From an uncultured Porphyromonadaceae bacterium (lineage in GTDB: Bacteria > Bacteroidota > Bacteroidia > Bacteroidales > Muribaculaceae), in contig CALAVE010000039.1 in NCBI GenBank assembly GCA_937892215.1, forward strand, positions 1-12,828: a stretch of DNA of 12,828 bases, written 5' to 3'. The notes under the pieces were generated by a model that had not been told where the DNA came from, made no database searches, and saw only the letters and a list, made by a program, of their open reading frames with translations. This document shows, in pieces, positions 5,838 through 12,828 of the stretch (the stretch's first letter is position 1; each line of letters opens with the position of its first letter). Both the position numbers and the translations under genes were made by a program.

Positions 5838-8771
5838 TTACTTCTTGTTGGCCTTCTTTCTGGTCACTGCGTAAGCCACAGGCGAAGCGATGAACAGCGA
5901 AGCGAACGTACCGATGATAACACCGAGAATCATTGCGAAGATGAAGCTGCGGATAGATTCACCACCGAGGAAGAATATCACGAGCAGCACGAGCAATGTG
6001 GTGATAGAGGTCATCAACGTACGCGACAGAGTGCTTGAGAGGGCGTTGTTGAACGTTCCGTAGAGTTCCTGCTTGGGATAGAGTTTGCGGAACTCACGCA
6101 CACGGTCGAACACCACCACGGTATCGTTCACCTGATAACCGATAACCGTAAGGATAGCGGCGATAAACGTTTGGTCGATCTCCATTGAGAACGGGAAGAA
6201 TCCGTGGAGAGTGTAGAAACCGATAACAAAGAACGAAGTGAAAGCCACGGCCGCCAGAGCACCGAGCGAGAATGCCACGTTGCGGAAGCGGAGCAGGATG
6301 TAGAGAGCCATAGCCAGCAGTGAGAAGAACACTGCCCAGATAGCCTCGCGAGTCATGTCGCTTGCGATGCTGGGGCCCACCTGCTCGGTGGACTGAACGC
6401 CCACGTTCTCGTTAGTAACGCTGAAGTCGGCGAAAGTCATGTTACCGAGGTCGCTCTTGAGACCTTCGTACATCTTCTTCATGATTATGTTGTCCACATC
6501 GATGTTAGGATCGGTGTTGTCGATCATGTAGTTAGTGGAGATACGCACCTTGGTGTCGTTGTCGATAGTGATAACCGAAACGTTGGCGTTTTCCATCAGA
6601 GGCACGAGTTGAGCCTCGAGTTGAGCGGTGGAAACCGGGTGGTCGAACTGAACCACATAGTTACGTCCACCGGAGAAGTCGATACCACGGCTCAGTCCAC
6701 GACCGGGGATGAAGAACAGAGCCACAACCACCAGCACGATGCAGCACACAGCGATGAGCGTGCCTTTGCGCTTGCCCATAAAGTCGAACTTAACGTTCTG
6801 CATTATGTTACGGGTGAGCGAAGTGGTGAAAGTCATGCCGTTGAACCAGCCCTTGTTGAGGCACCACTCCATCACGAGACGAGTAGCGAAGACGGCTGTG
6901 AAGAACGAGCAGCAGATACCGATTATCAGCGTCACGGCAAATCCGCGAATCGGGCCGGAGCCCAGGATGGCGAGGATGATGCCGGTGATGATTGACGTGA
7001 GGTTAGAGTCGAAGATTGCCGAGAAGGCGTTGGCATAACCGTCGTGAACGGCAGCCTTGAGCCCCTTACCGGAGCGGAGTTCCTCCTTGCAGCGCTCAAA
7101 GATAAGCACATTGGCATCCACAGCCATACCCAGAGCCAGCACGATACCGGCGATACCCGGCAGAGTGAGCACGCTCTGGAACGAAGCGAGGATACCGAAA
7201 GTGAAGAACAGGTTCAGCATCAGACCCAAGTTAGCGATGTTGCCGGCCTTCATGCCGTAAACGCAAACCATGAATATCACGAGCAGAACCAGAGCGATGG
7301 CGAAGGATATGAGACCCTTGCGGATAGACTCCTTACCGAGCGACGGGCCAATCACGCTCTCGCTGGCGATGTTGACGCGGGCTACCATCTTACCGGATTC
7401 GAGCACGTTGGACAAGTCGTTAGCCTCTTCCACGGTGAAATTACCGGTAATCTGTGAGCGGCCGCCGTCAATCTGGCTGTTAACGTTCGGGAAAGAGTAA
7501 ACCTGGTCGTCGAGGACGATGGCGATGGAGCGGCCGATGTTCTGGCCTGTGATACGCGACCAAGCGCGTGCGCCCTCATCGTTCATGGTCATAGACACCA
7601 CTTGGCCTTGCAGGTTATCGTACTCGCTGGACGCGTCGGTCACGACGTCGCCGGTGAGCACCGGTTTGTTCTGCACAGTGCGCAGAGCCACCAGCTGATA
7701 GAAGCTGTTAGCCTGGTCAACCGACTTAACAGTCCAAGCGAGCTTGAGGTCGGTGGGCAGGTACTGGCGCGCGGCCTGCGAATTGATTATAGCGTTGACA
7801 GCAGCGGTGTCGTTAACGTTCACGATACCCACAACAGGGCTTGAGGGATTACCCGTGCCGCCCAGAAGTTGCATGAGGTTGCGTGCGGCGGCTTTCGTCT
7901 CGGCCTTGGGCTGAGCAGCCTTAGTGGTGTCGGCGGGAGCAGCGGCTGTAGTGTCGGCCTCGGCCTTCTGCTCAGCGGGAGCGTTAGAAGCCATGCTGAG
8001 GTTCTCCAGGTCGCGGCTTATTTCGCTCAGAGTATAGGTCTGATAGAATTCCAGATTAGCGGTACCCTGGAGCAGTTTGCGAACACGCTCAGGCTCTTTC
8101 ACGCCTGGGAGCTCGAGCAGGATACGTCCTGTGCTCTGCAGCTTCTGGATGTTAGGCGAAACCACACCGAATCGGTCGATACGCGTGCGGAGCACCTTGT
8201 AGGAGTTGTCCACCATCTCGTCCACCTCGGCCTTGAGGATTTGCTCCACTTCCTCATTGGAAGCACCAGGCTTAGCCTTCACCTGCTCCACGTTACGGAA
8301 GATTTGGTAAAGGCTGCCTTCGGGAGCCAGTTTTTTGTATTCTTGGCAGAACGAGGCCACGAAGTCGTCTTGAGCGCTGAGGTTCGAAGCCACGTTGTTA
8401 ATAGCCTGATTAAATTTCTTGTCGGGATTTTCGTTCGACAGGGCGCGGAGGATGTCGGGCACTGAGATTTGCAGTGTAACGTTCATACCACCCTTAAGGT
8501 CAAGGCCGAGGCCCAGTTCCTTTTCACGCACATCCTGGAAAGTGTAGTATCCCAGGTACACTTTCTCGTTAGCGATAGAGTCGATAAAAGCGTTGTAAGC
8601 CGTCTTGTAAGCATCGTTGCTGGTGTCGGGCGAGGAGATGCCGGCGACAGCCAAAGCCTTCTGCTCAGCCTTGTTCTCGAAGTGGTTAGACACGAACGAG
8701 AAAGAGAGGTAGAAAGCGCAAACAAGAATCAGCAAAACGGTGATTACTCTAATAAAACCTTTTGTTTGCAT
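5838..8771 (-). CDS. secDF: Protein translocase subunit SecDF (fused SecD and SecF)
   Basis: The 977-residue product is the SecD-SecF fusion typical of Bacteroidota. It uses the proton-motive force to pull proteins across the inner membrane after SecYEG-SecA export. An N-terminal membrane segment (about 7-27) precedes the periplasmic region with GLDLKGGMNVTL (89-100), GVKEPERVRKLLQGTANLEF (223-242) and DDQVYSFPNV. The SecD membrane block (about 485-640) contains GMAVDANVLIFER (548-560), whose Asp552 matches the proton-relay Asp. The SecF half begins near 660, with GIDFSGG (696-702) and GYQVNDTVVVFDRVRE (878-893), whose Asp883 is the second conserved Asp. A low-complexity Ala/Lys/Thr linker (about 262-298) lies in the periplasmic domain. 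The gene has its own promoter and terminator. Confidence 0.97.
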   Translation of the reverse strand: MQTKGFIRVITVLLILVCAFYLSFSFVSNHFENKAEQKALAVAGISSPDTSNDAYKTAYNAFIDSIANEKVYLGYYTFQDVREKELGLGLDLKGGMNVTLQISVPDILRALSNENPDKKFNQAINNVASNLSAQDDFVASFCQEYKKLAPEGSLYQIFRNVEQVKAKPGASNEEVEQILKAEVDEMVDNSYKVLRTRIDRFGVVSPNIQKLQSTGRILLELPGVKEPERVRKLLQGTANLEFYQTYTLSEISRDLENLSMASNAPAEQKAEADTTAAAPADTTKAAQPKAETKAAARNLMQLLGGTGNPSSPVVGIVNVNDTAAVNAIINSQAARQYLPTDLKLAWTVKSVDQANSFYQLVALRTVQNKPVLTGDVVTDASSEYDNLQGQVVSMTMNDEGARAWSRITGQNIGRSIAIVLDDQVYSFPNVNSQIDGGRSQITGNFTVEEANDLSNVLESGKMVARVNIASESVIGPSLGKESIRKGLISFAIALVLLVIFMVCVYGMKAGNIANLGLMLNLFFTFGILASFQSVLTLPGIAGIVLALGMAVDANVLIFERCKEELRSGKGLKAAVHDGYANAFSAIFDSNLTSIITGIILAILGSGPIRGFAVTLIIGICCSFFTAVFATRLVMEWCLNKGWFNGMTFTTSLTRNIMQNVKFDFMGKRKGTLIAVCCIVLVVVALFFIPGRGLSRGIDFSGGRNYVVQFDHPVSTAQLEAQLVPLMENANVSVITIDNDTKVRISTNYMIDNTDPNIDVDNIIMKKMYEGLKSDLGNMTFADFSVTNENVGVQSTEQVGPSIASDMTREAIWAVFFSLLAMALYILLRFRNVAFSLGALAAVAFTSFFVIGFYTLHGFFPFSMEIDQTFIAAILTVIGYQVNDTVVVFDRVREFRKLYPKQELYGTFNNALSSTLSRTLMTSITTLLVLLVIFFLGGESIRSFIFAMILGVIIGTFASLFIASPVAYAVTRKKANKK

Positions 8772-8833
8772 TTGTAGTTAATTAATTTATATGATTTTTA
8801 TGTTTTAATTCGCTACTTTTCGCTTTAAGCGTG

Positions 8834-8864
8834 CAAATATACACACTTTTCTCCACGTGAGAAA
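8834..8864 (-). promoter_or_regulatory. secDF promoter
   Basis: On the minus strand TTTC (8861-8864), 19 bp, TATATTTG (8834-8841). The -7 element is exact and the -33 element has one mismatch from TTTG. The 5' leader would be about 55 nt and is very A/T-rich. Confidence 0.65.
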
Positions 8865-8865
8865 A
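8847..8865. promoter_or_regulatory. Operator-like inverted repeat inside the secDF promoter
   Basis: TTTTCTC (8847-8853) and GAGAAAA (8859-8865) form a perfect 7-bp inverted repeat around CACGT. It spans the spacer and the -33 element of the secDF promoter, a typical repressor position. No regulator is identified. Confidence 0.4.
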
Positions 8866-9024
8866 TTATTTATGCCAAAATTTGTTTAATCCGGGTGCAT
8901 TGAAAACCCGAATCGGCCATTAGGCCAACGAAATACCAATTCCAGAAGTCCACTCATGGCATACCCCCAAATGAGCGACGAGTGCTGAAATTACGGGGCA
9001 CGGGCGCAAGTGCAGAAAATGGCA
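8866..9024. other. Non-coding stretch between the divergent secDF and portal-like promoters
   Basis: I see no gene here. It holds small dyads only: CGGGT/ACCCG (8892-8896 / 8906-8910) and GGCC/GGCC around ATTA (8915-8926). With the flanking promoters it makes up a 350-bp gene-free region (8772-9121). Confidence 0.5.
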
Positions 9025-9055
9025 TTGACAAAGGTGCCGGCAAGCAGTAATTTTG
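9025..9055 (+). promoter_or_regulatory. Promoter of the portal-like gene
   Basis: TTG (9025-9027), 20 bp, TAATTTTG (9048-9055) on the plus strand is an exact Bacteroidota promoter. Transcription would begin near 9060, only about 10 nt before a tiny ORF and 60 nt before the portal-like start codon. Confidence 0.65.
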
Positions 9056-9068
9056 CAGTGCGAAAACC

Positions 9069-9125
9069 ATGAGCGAGAAAGACACACAAAACAAGAAGAA
9101 CAACAAAAAACATCAAAAGCCATGA
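9069..9125 (+). CDS. Possible 18-residue lysine-rich leader ORF
   Basis: ATG at 9069 opens a frame encoding MSEKDTQNKKNNKKHQKP. It stops at TGA 9123-9125, overlapping the portal-like ATG at 9122 by 4 bp. The overlap and the position just after the promoter would allow translational coupling, but the sequence is low complexity and no homologue is recognised. It may be only chance. Confidence 0.25.
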   Translation: MSEKDTQNKKNNKKHQKP

Positions 9126-10639
9126 AAAACAGAAGACTATTTACGAACATAGCGACCGGAGGCAAGGATAGTCGCACGGAGCGAAACGAGGCGGTGCTGC
9201 GCGCCGCGCACAGGGCATGGGCCGCAGGAGCCGCTCTGCGAGCCTCCAGAGCACGGAACAAGCGTTTCACCTACGGCGACCAGTGGGGCGACATCACCAC
9301 CAACGACGAGGGTAAGCGCATGACAGAGTGGGAACGCTACAGCGAAATAGGCGAGACACCTATCACCAACAACCTGATTCGCCAGCTGGTGAAAACCGTG
9401 GTGGGGCGATTTCGCACCGAACGTAAGGCAGTGACCGCCGAGGGCAAAGCCGACAGCCACGCGGTGAATTACATAGACGAGTTGGACAGCCGCAACCTGG
9501 AGGAATTTCTCATATCGGGAAGTTGCGTTCAGCGAGTGGACGAGGAAGCGAACATCAGCGGCCAGCGCAAAGTGATGGTGACAAACGTGAACATCAACCG
9601 ATTTTTCGTAAACTCTATGAGCGACCCGCTGGCAAGAGACTGCGAGATTGTGGGGCAACTGCACGACCTGAGCATAGCCGAACTGCTTCGCCGTACGGCG
9701 GGCAACAACCGGCGGCGCGCCGAATGGATAAGAAACCTCTACACCGTGAACTGCGACATCCGCACAGCCGACTGCGCCACACGGCTGGGAGCCGACAGTG
9801 AGAGCAGCACCGAGTTCTGGTGGGCGAGCGGCACAAAATGCCGAGCCATAGAAGTGTGGACCCTGGAGAGTCATGAAGTGATGGTGACACGAAACAAGAC
9901 CACAGGAGAGCGGCACGTGGAGCCGGTTAGCGGTGGGAACTCGCGCCGCCGCACCGCTGCCGACACCGAGACCTACTGGGACGTGGACACCTCGTGGCAC
10001 TGCCGCTGGTTCTCGCCGATGGGCGACCTTCTGACCGAATATGAGTCGCCGTTCGGGCACGGAGAGCATCCGTTTGTGATGAAGTTCTATCCGCTGACCG
10101 ACGGCGAAGTGCACTCGATGGTGGAAGACGTGATAGACCAGCAAAAATACGTGAATCGCCTCATCACGCTTGTGAATCACATCATGTCGGCCTCGGCCAA
10201 GGGCGTGCTGCTTTTTCCCGAGAACGCCATCCCCGACGGTTTCACGTGGGACGAAGTGAGACGAGTGTGGGCTCAGTGCCGCGGCATCCTGCCCTACACC
10301 ACCCTGGCCAACGGCGAGAAGCCCAGCCAGATATCGCTCAACAACACCGACATAGGCGCATTTGAGATGATACAGTTGCAACTGAAGATGCTGGAGGACG
10401 TGAGCGGTGTGAACGGAGCGCTGATGGGGCGCGGGCTCAACGCCGGCAACTCGGCTGCGCTCTACCGCAGTGAGGTGGAAAACGCCACAGCGGCACTGGC
10501 CGACGTGTACGAGACGTTTGCCACATTCAGGCGCGAGCGCGACCGAAAGATGGAAAGTATCAGAGGTACTTCTCGGAGTAATTGGAGCGAATCTCGTTCA
10601 CCACGTTGCGGAGCCGCTGTTCCTCAGCGAGCGGCATAA
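9122..10639 (+). CDS. Phage portal protein-like gene, C-terminally truncated
   Basis: The 505-residue frame starts best at ATG 9122 (MKNRRLFTNIATGGKDS); an upstream TTG at 9053 would add an implausible Lys/Gln-rich leader. From my knowledge of Bacteroidales prophages it resembles P22-like portal proteins: ETPITNNLIRQLVKTVVGRF (about 77-97), HPFVMKFYPLTDGEVHSMVE, DVIDQQKYVNRLITLVNHIM, SASAKGVLLFPENAIPDGFT, and LEDVSGVNGALMGRGLNAGN with SAALYRSE. Portals form the dodecameric DNA-entry ring of phage heads. Similarity ends near residue 479 (KMESI). The remaining 26 residues (RGTSRSNWSES...) are read antisense through the end of manC and are not native. No terminase, capsid or other phage gene is present. 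It is a remnant or a domesticated fragment. Confidence 0.72.
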   Translation: MKNRRLFTNIATGGKDSRTERNEAVLRAAHRAWAAGAALRASRARNKRFTYGDQWGDITTNDEGKRMTEWERYSEIGETPITNNLIRQLVKTVVGRFRTERKAVTAEGKADSHAVNYIDELDSRNLEEFLISGSCVQRVDEEANISGQRKVMVTNVNINRFFVNSMSDPLARDCEIVGQLHDLSIAELLRRTAGNNRRRAEWIRNLYTVNCDIRTADCATRLGADSESSTEFWWASGTKCRAIEVWTLESHEVMVTRNKTTGERHVEPVSGGNSRRRTAADTETYWDVDTSWHCRWFSPMGDLLTEYESPFGHGEHPFVMKFYPLTDGEVHSMVEDVIDQQKYVNRLITLVNHIMSASAKGVLLFPENAIPDGFTWDEVRRVWAQCRGILPYTTLANGEKPSQISLNNTDIGAFEMIQLQLKMLEDVSGVNGALMGRGLNAGNSAALYRSEVENATAALADVYETFATFRRERDRKMESIRGTSRSNWSESRSPRCGAAVPQRAA

Positions 10640-11639
10640 TGAGCAGAGCATCGGGGGTATCGGCCACGATGAAGTCGCGGAGATTACTGAGCACCACCAG
10701 TTTCTCGCCAGTTGTGGCCACGATATTCCCCTCGCTCTCCAGAGCCATAATCCGGCAATTACGCCCCACATTGCGGTGGGCATCCTTAGGCGAGAGTTCA
10801 TAGAGCGAGCCCCACGTACCCAGGTCGCTCCAGCCGATGTCCACGCACTGCACGCACACGTTGTCGGCTTTTTCCATCACCGCGTAGTCGATGGAGATAT
10901 TAGGGCAGGAAGGATAATTGGCATTGATGAAGTCCTGCTCAGCCGGTGTGCACATAAGGTCGCTGCCGTTATCCATCACATCGGCAATCTCGGGTGCGAA
11001 CCGCCTCATGGCACTGATGATGGAAGCGGCACTCCAGAAGAATATGCCCGAGTTCCAGTAGAACTCACCGCTTGTCAGGAACACGCGCGCCAGTTCGGCG
11101 TCGGGCTTCTCGGTGAAAGTCTTCACCCGCGAGAAAGCGCCACGCATGCAATCGCCCGTCTGGATATAGCCGTAACCCGTCTCGGGTCGGTTTGGCTTAA
11201 TTCCCATAGTGAGCAGCGCGTGGTTACTGTCGAGGAACGCGAACGCATCGAGAGCCCGCTGGCGGAACTCGTCGGCACGCACAATCAGGTGGTCGCTCGA
11301 GGCCACCATAATCTTAGCGTTAGGATTAAGTTTGTGGATATGCCACGCGGCCCAGGCATTGCAGGGAGCGGTGTTTCGGCGAGCCGGCTCCAGAAGGATT
11401 TGCTCAGGCTGTAGTTGCGGCAGCTGCTCAGCCACCAGTTCCTTGTAGGCCACGCTGGTGAGAATTATCACATTCTGCGGCGGCACAATACCTTGAAGCC
11501 TGTCCACAGTCATCTGCAGCAAACTGCGTCCGGTTCCCAAGAAATCAATAAACTGCTTGGGCATATTGGTGCGGCTGTAGGGCCAGAAACGGCTTCCCAC
11601 CCCACCGCACATTATTACGCAATATAAGTTGTTGTCCAT
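10560..11639 (-). CDS. manC: Mannose-1-phosphate guanylyltransferase
   Basis: The 359-residue product is a single-domain GDP-mannose pyrophosphorylase that makes GDP-mannose from mannose-1-phosphate and GTP, feeding fucose, capsule and glycan synthesis. The nucleotidyltransferase signature GGVGSRFWPYSR is at 12-23, followed by PKQF (27-30). Further family motifs are FTEKPDAELA, FYWNSGIFFWSA and VDIGWSDLGTWGSLYEL. The phosphomannose isomerase domain of the long bifunctional form is absent. It lies 59 bp downstream of the zinc-ribbon gene, so readthrough is possible. Its stop codon (10560-10562) is exactly where the portal-like sequence begins on the other strand, so no native downstream terminator remains. 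Confidence 0.95.
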   Translation of the reverse strand: MDNNLYCVIMCGGVGSRFWPYSRTNMPKQFIDFLGTGRSLLQMTVDRLQGIVPPQNVIILTSVAYKELVAEQLPQLQPEQILLEPARRNTAPCNAWAAWHIHKLNPNAKIMVASSDHLIVRADEFRQRALDAFAFLDSNHALLTMGIKPNRPETGYGYIQTGDCMRGAFSRVKTFTEKPDAELARVFLTSGEFYWNSGIFFWSAASIISAMRRFAPEIADVMDNGSDLMCTPAEQDFINANYPSCPNISIDYAVMEKADNVCVQCVDIGWSDLGTWGSLYELSPKDAHRNVGRNCRIMALESEGNIVATTGEKLVVLSNLRDFIVADTPDALLIMPLAEEQRLRNVVNEIRSNYSEKYL

Positions 11640-11698
11640 CCTTGAAAGAAAAATGATGATGTTTTGTTTTTAAAGTCAATTCGGTTTCCTTATTGGTT

Positions 11699-12262
11699 TT
11701 AGTTCGTGGCAAAGGGGGCCTCAACCTTGGACATGAATATGAAAAGAGCCACAATGGCGATGAGTAGCAAGCATATCAGCACGTAGGCCAGTCGGCGCAG
11801 GATGCGCTCACGACGGCTCTCGACATGGCGCGACGAGGAGTGATGCGAGCGCGCGTAGGGATAAGCGTGGATGAAGTCGAACTCGTTGAGGGTCATCTCG
11901 TCGGCGGGAACCTGCGGAGCGTCGTCGAAGGCCTCGGCTGGCAGCGGGGGCGGAGTGGCGAGGGCCGGCTGGCTGCCGCCTTGAACCCGGAGCATATTTC
12001 CACAGAACGGGCAGAAGTTAAGTCCGTCGGCCGGCAGCTGCTTACCGCAGTGCGGACAATAGCTGTAACGTGCGACCGATGCGCCGTCGGCAGCGGTTGT
12101 GGCAGCCCTCCGGCTCGCATGCAGTTCGGCCAGAGCCTGCTCATTTCCGCTCACGGGGAACTGCATGAGACATTGCGGACACACCATGCTGTTGCCGTGC
12201 TCGGCAAGCTCGGCCTCCGAAACGTTCATCTCCTTGGAGCAATATGGACACACCACTTTCAT
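11699..12262 (-). CDS. Zinc-ribbon membrane protein of unknown function
   Basis: The 187-residue product has two zinc ribbons: Cys5/Cys8 with Cys28/Cys31, and Cys69/Cys72 with Cys84/Cys87 (YCPHCGKQL...FCPFCGN). A Pro/Ala/Asp-rich linker (about 90-150) with a His/Ser/Arg-rich stretch follows. One transmembrane helix is near 158-177 (LAYVLICLLLIAIVALFIFM), preceded by arginines that place the ribbons in the cytoplasm. A short tail ends the protein. I do not recognise a specific family beyond zinc-ribbon domain proteins; roles as an anchored adaptor or regulator are possible. It has its own TACCTTTG element upstream and may be cotranscribed with manC. Confidence 0.85.
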   Translation of the reverse strand: MKVVCPYCSKEMNVSEAELAEHGNSMVCPQCLMQFPVSGNEQALAELHASRRAATTAADGASVARYSYCPHCGKQLPADGLNFCPFCGNMLRVQGGSQPALATPPPLPAEAFDDAPQVPADEMTLNEFDFIHAYPYARSHHSSSRHVESRRERILRRLAYVLICLLLIAIVALFIFMSKVEAPFATN

Positions 12263-12283
12263 AACTCATGTGCTATTACACTG

Positions 12284-12291
12284 CAAAGGTA
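12284..12291 (-). promoter_or_regulatory. -7 element upstream of the zinc-ribbon gene
   Basis: TACCTTTG on the minus strand matches TAnnTTTG, 21 bp before the start codon. A clear TTTG at the expected distance is not seen, so the promoter is only partly supported. Confidence 0.45.
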
Positions 12292-12729
12292 ATGATTTTT
12301 TAGATGAAAGTGGTAAAAGTGTGCTCTATAAATTAAGGTGTGTTCTATAAAATAATAAATTTTAAAGTACATGACAAAATAGCTCAAGAAGATTTAAATT
12401 TAAAAAGATTTGTATTAAACAAAATTTTACATTCATTTTATCGCTCTTTATTTAAGCTGCATTGATTATTTTTTGTACCTTTCCTCTATAAAAGTAGAGC
12501 AACATGCCCCGTTGATGTTATAAATTGGCCTGAAGAAATGCTTTAGGGCAAAATCCAGCCGCTCTGTTTCATGGAAACTGAGTGCGTGAAAGAATAAAAT
12601 TGGTACTTTCCTCTTCGAGCTCGAAGCTATAGACTGGTTTTCATCGCCGTCCGTGTTGTCGGTTAATTTGCGAACGGGGTCAATGCCACCACAAAGGTAA
12701 TAGCCTTTCCACGGACGGTATATCGTGTG
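12292..12729. other. Gene-poor region between the zinc-ribbon gene and the transposase end
   Basis: The left half (12292-12470) is very A/T-rich and contains tandem repeats at 12319-12355. The right half (12466-12729) is more balanced in composition. It contains a 9-bp stem (12647-12655 / 12710-12718), a 14-bp palindrome CTTCGAGCTCGAAG (12613-12626), a small CTCTA/TAGAG hairpin (12484-12499) and an 87-codon minus-strand frame that continues the transposase frame past its TAG. The boundary of the insertion sequence is not determined. Confidence 0.5.
12319..12355 (+). repeat. Tandem direct repeat, two 18-bp units
   Basis: GTGTGCTCTATAAATTAA (12319-12336) is repeated as GTGTGTTCTATAAAATAA (12338-12355), with two mismatches and a 19-bp period. 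The core CTCTATAAA occurs again at 12484-12492. Confidence 0.6.
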
Positions 12730-12828
12730 CTATCCGTTGTTGTCGTACAGCCTGCGATCCGGGTCAAAGTCGATGTAGTCGGTCTGGTCGTGCAGCACGT
12801 GCCATACGGCGATGAGCAGTTTGCGTGC
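12730..12828 (-). CDS. IS110-family transposase, C-terminal fragment at the window edge
   Basis: The 32 visible residues enter from the right edge and begin ARKLLIAVWHVLHDQTDYID, ending in LYDNNG and TAG (12730-12732). The A-R-K-L-L-x-x-x-W-H-x-L pattern followed by a short polar tail is characteristic of the extreme C-terminus of IS110-type DEDD transposases, which recombine DNA under the guidance of an element-encoded RNA. The same frame stays open for 87 codons after the TAG. Only the tail is visible, so family assignment is moderate and completeness of the element is unknown. Confidence 0.6.
   Translation of the reverse strand, partial: ARKLLIAVWHVLHDQTDYIDFDPDRRLYDNNG

Noticed and set aside
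7869..8465. 198-codon plus-strand frame opposite the secDF linker region
   Set aside because: Shadow of the Ala-rich secDF segment; low-complexity Gly/Ser/Leu translation.
9053..9121. TTG start giving a 23-residue N-terminal extension of the portal-like protein
   Set aside because: The codon overlaps the promoter -7 element and would precede the likely transcription start. The extension is low complexity.
9137..10381. 414-codon open frame on the minus strand, antisense to the portal-like gene
   Set aside because: It is the shadow of a GC-rich coding frame. Its translation is His/Val/Gly-rich with no recognisable domain, while the plus-strand frame matches a known family.
10470..11414. 314-codon plus-strand frame opposite manC
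   Set aside because: It lies antisense to a clear, complete guanylyltransferase and has no family signature.
1..12828. CRISPR arrays, tRNA or rRNA genes
   Set aside because: No regularly spaced identical repeats, no tRNA T-arm signature and no rRNA-like stretch was noticed in the window.

Overview
The window looks like chromosomal DNA of a member of the Bacteroidota, most likely order Bacteroidales (a Muribaculaceae- or Prevotella-like gut commensal is an inference). The evidence is five promoters with the Bacteroidota TTTG/TTG - N19-21 - TAnnTTTG layout, a fused SecDF, a FadL/OMPP1-type outer-membrane protein, weak or absent Shine-Dalgarno sites, and a Bacteroidota-type ArgR. Nearly all genes lie on the minus strand; the main exception is a phage-portal-like fragment.

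Layout. At 1-118 there is the tail of an unrecognised plus-strand frame containing a 24-bp perfect palindrome. Positions 152-1926 (minus) hold argR, an ArgC-like gene and ssb; the argR promoter carries two ARG-box-like sites. Positions 2026-3697 (minus) hold ribE, a YfcE-type phosphoesterase overlapping it by 4 bp, and a SPOR-domain lipoprotein. A duplicated promoter module sits upstream of ribE (3727-3847). Positions 3944-5593 (minus) encode the FadL-like protein and 5838-8771 (minus) SecDF, each with its own promoter. Positions 8772-9121 are a 350-bp divergent promoter region. Positions 9122-10639 (plus) encode a phage portal-like protein cut off exactly at the stop codon of manC (10560-11639, minus), which follows a zinc-ribbon membrane protein (11699-12262, minus). 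The window closes with an AT-rich region and the 3' end of an IS110-type transposase (12730-12828, minus).

How the genes fit together. Most are housekeeping: ssDNA binding, riboflavin synthesis, protein export, GDP-mannose supply and envelope functions. Three features deserve a second look. The ArgC homologue paired with ArgR appears catalytically dead: Ala replaces the active-site Cys and the NADP-binding glycines are degenerate, yet the reading frame and C-terminal half are intact. The portal gene is an orphan with its own promoter and a truncated C-terminus. The IS110-type transposase end is followed by an in-frame 87-codon open extension and by a structured stem that could be part of a guide (bridge/seek) RNA or of the element end.
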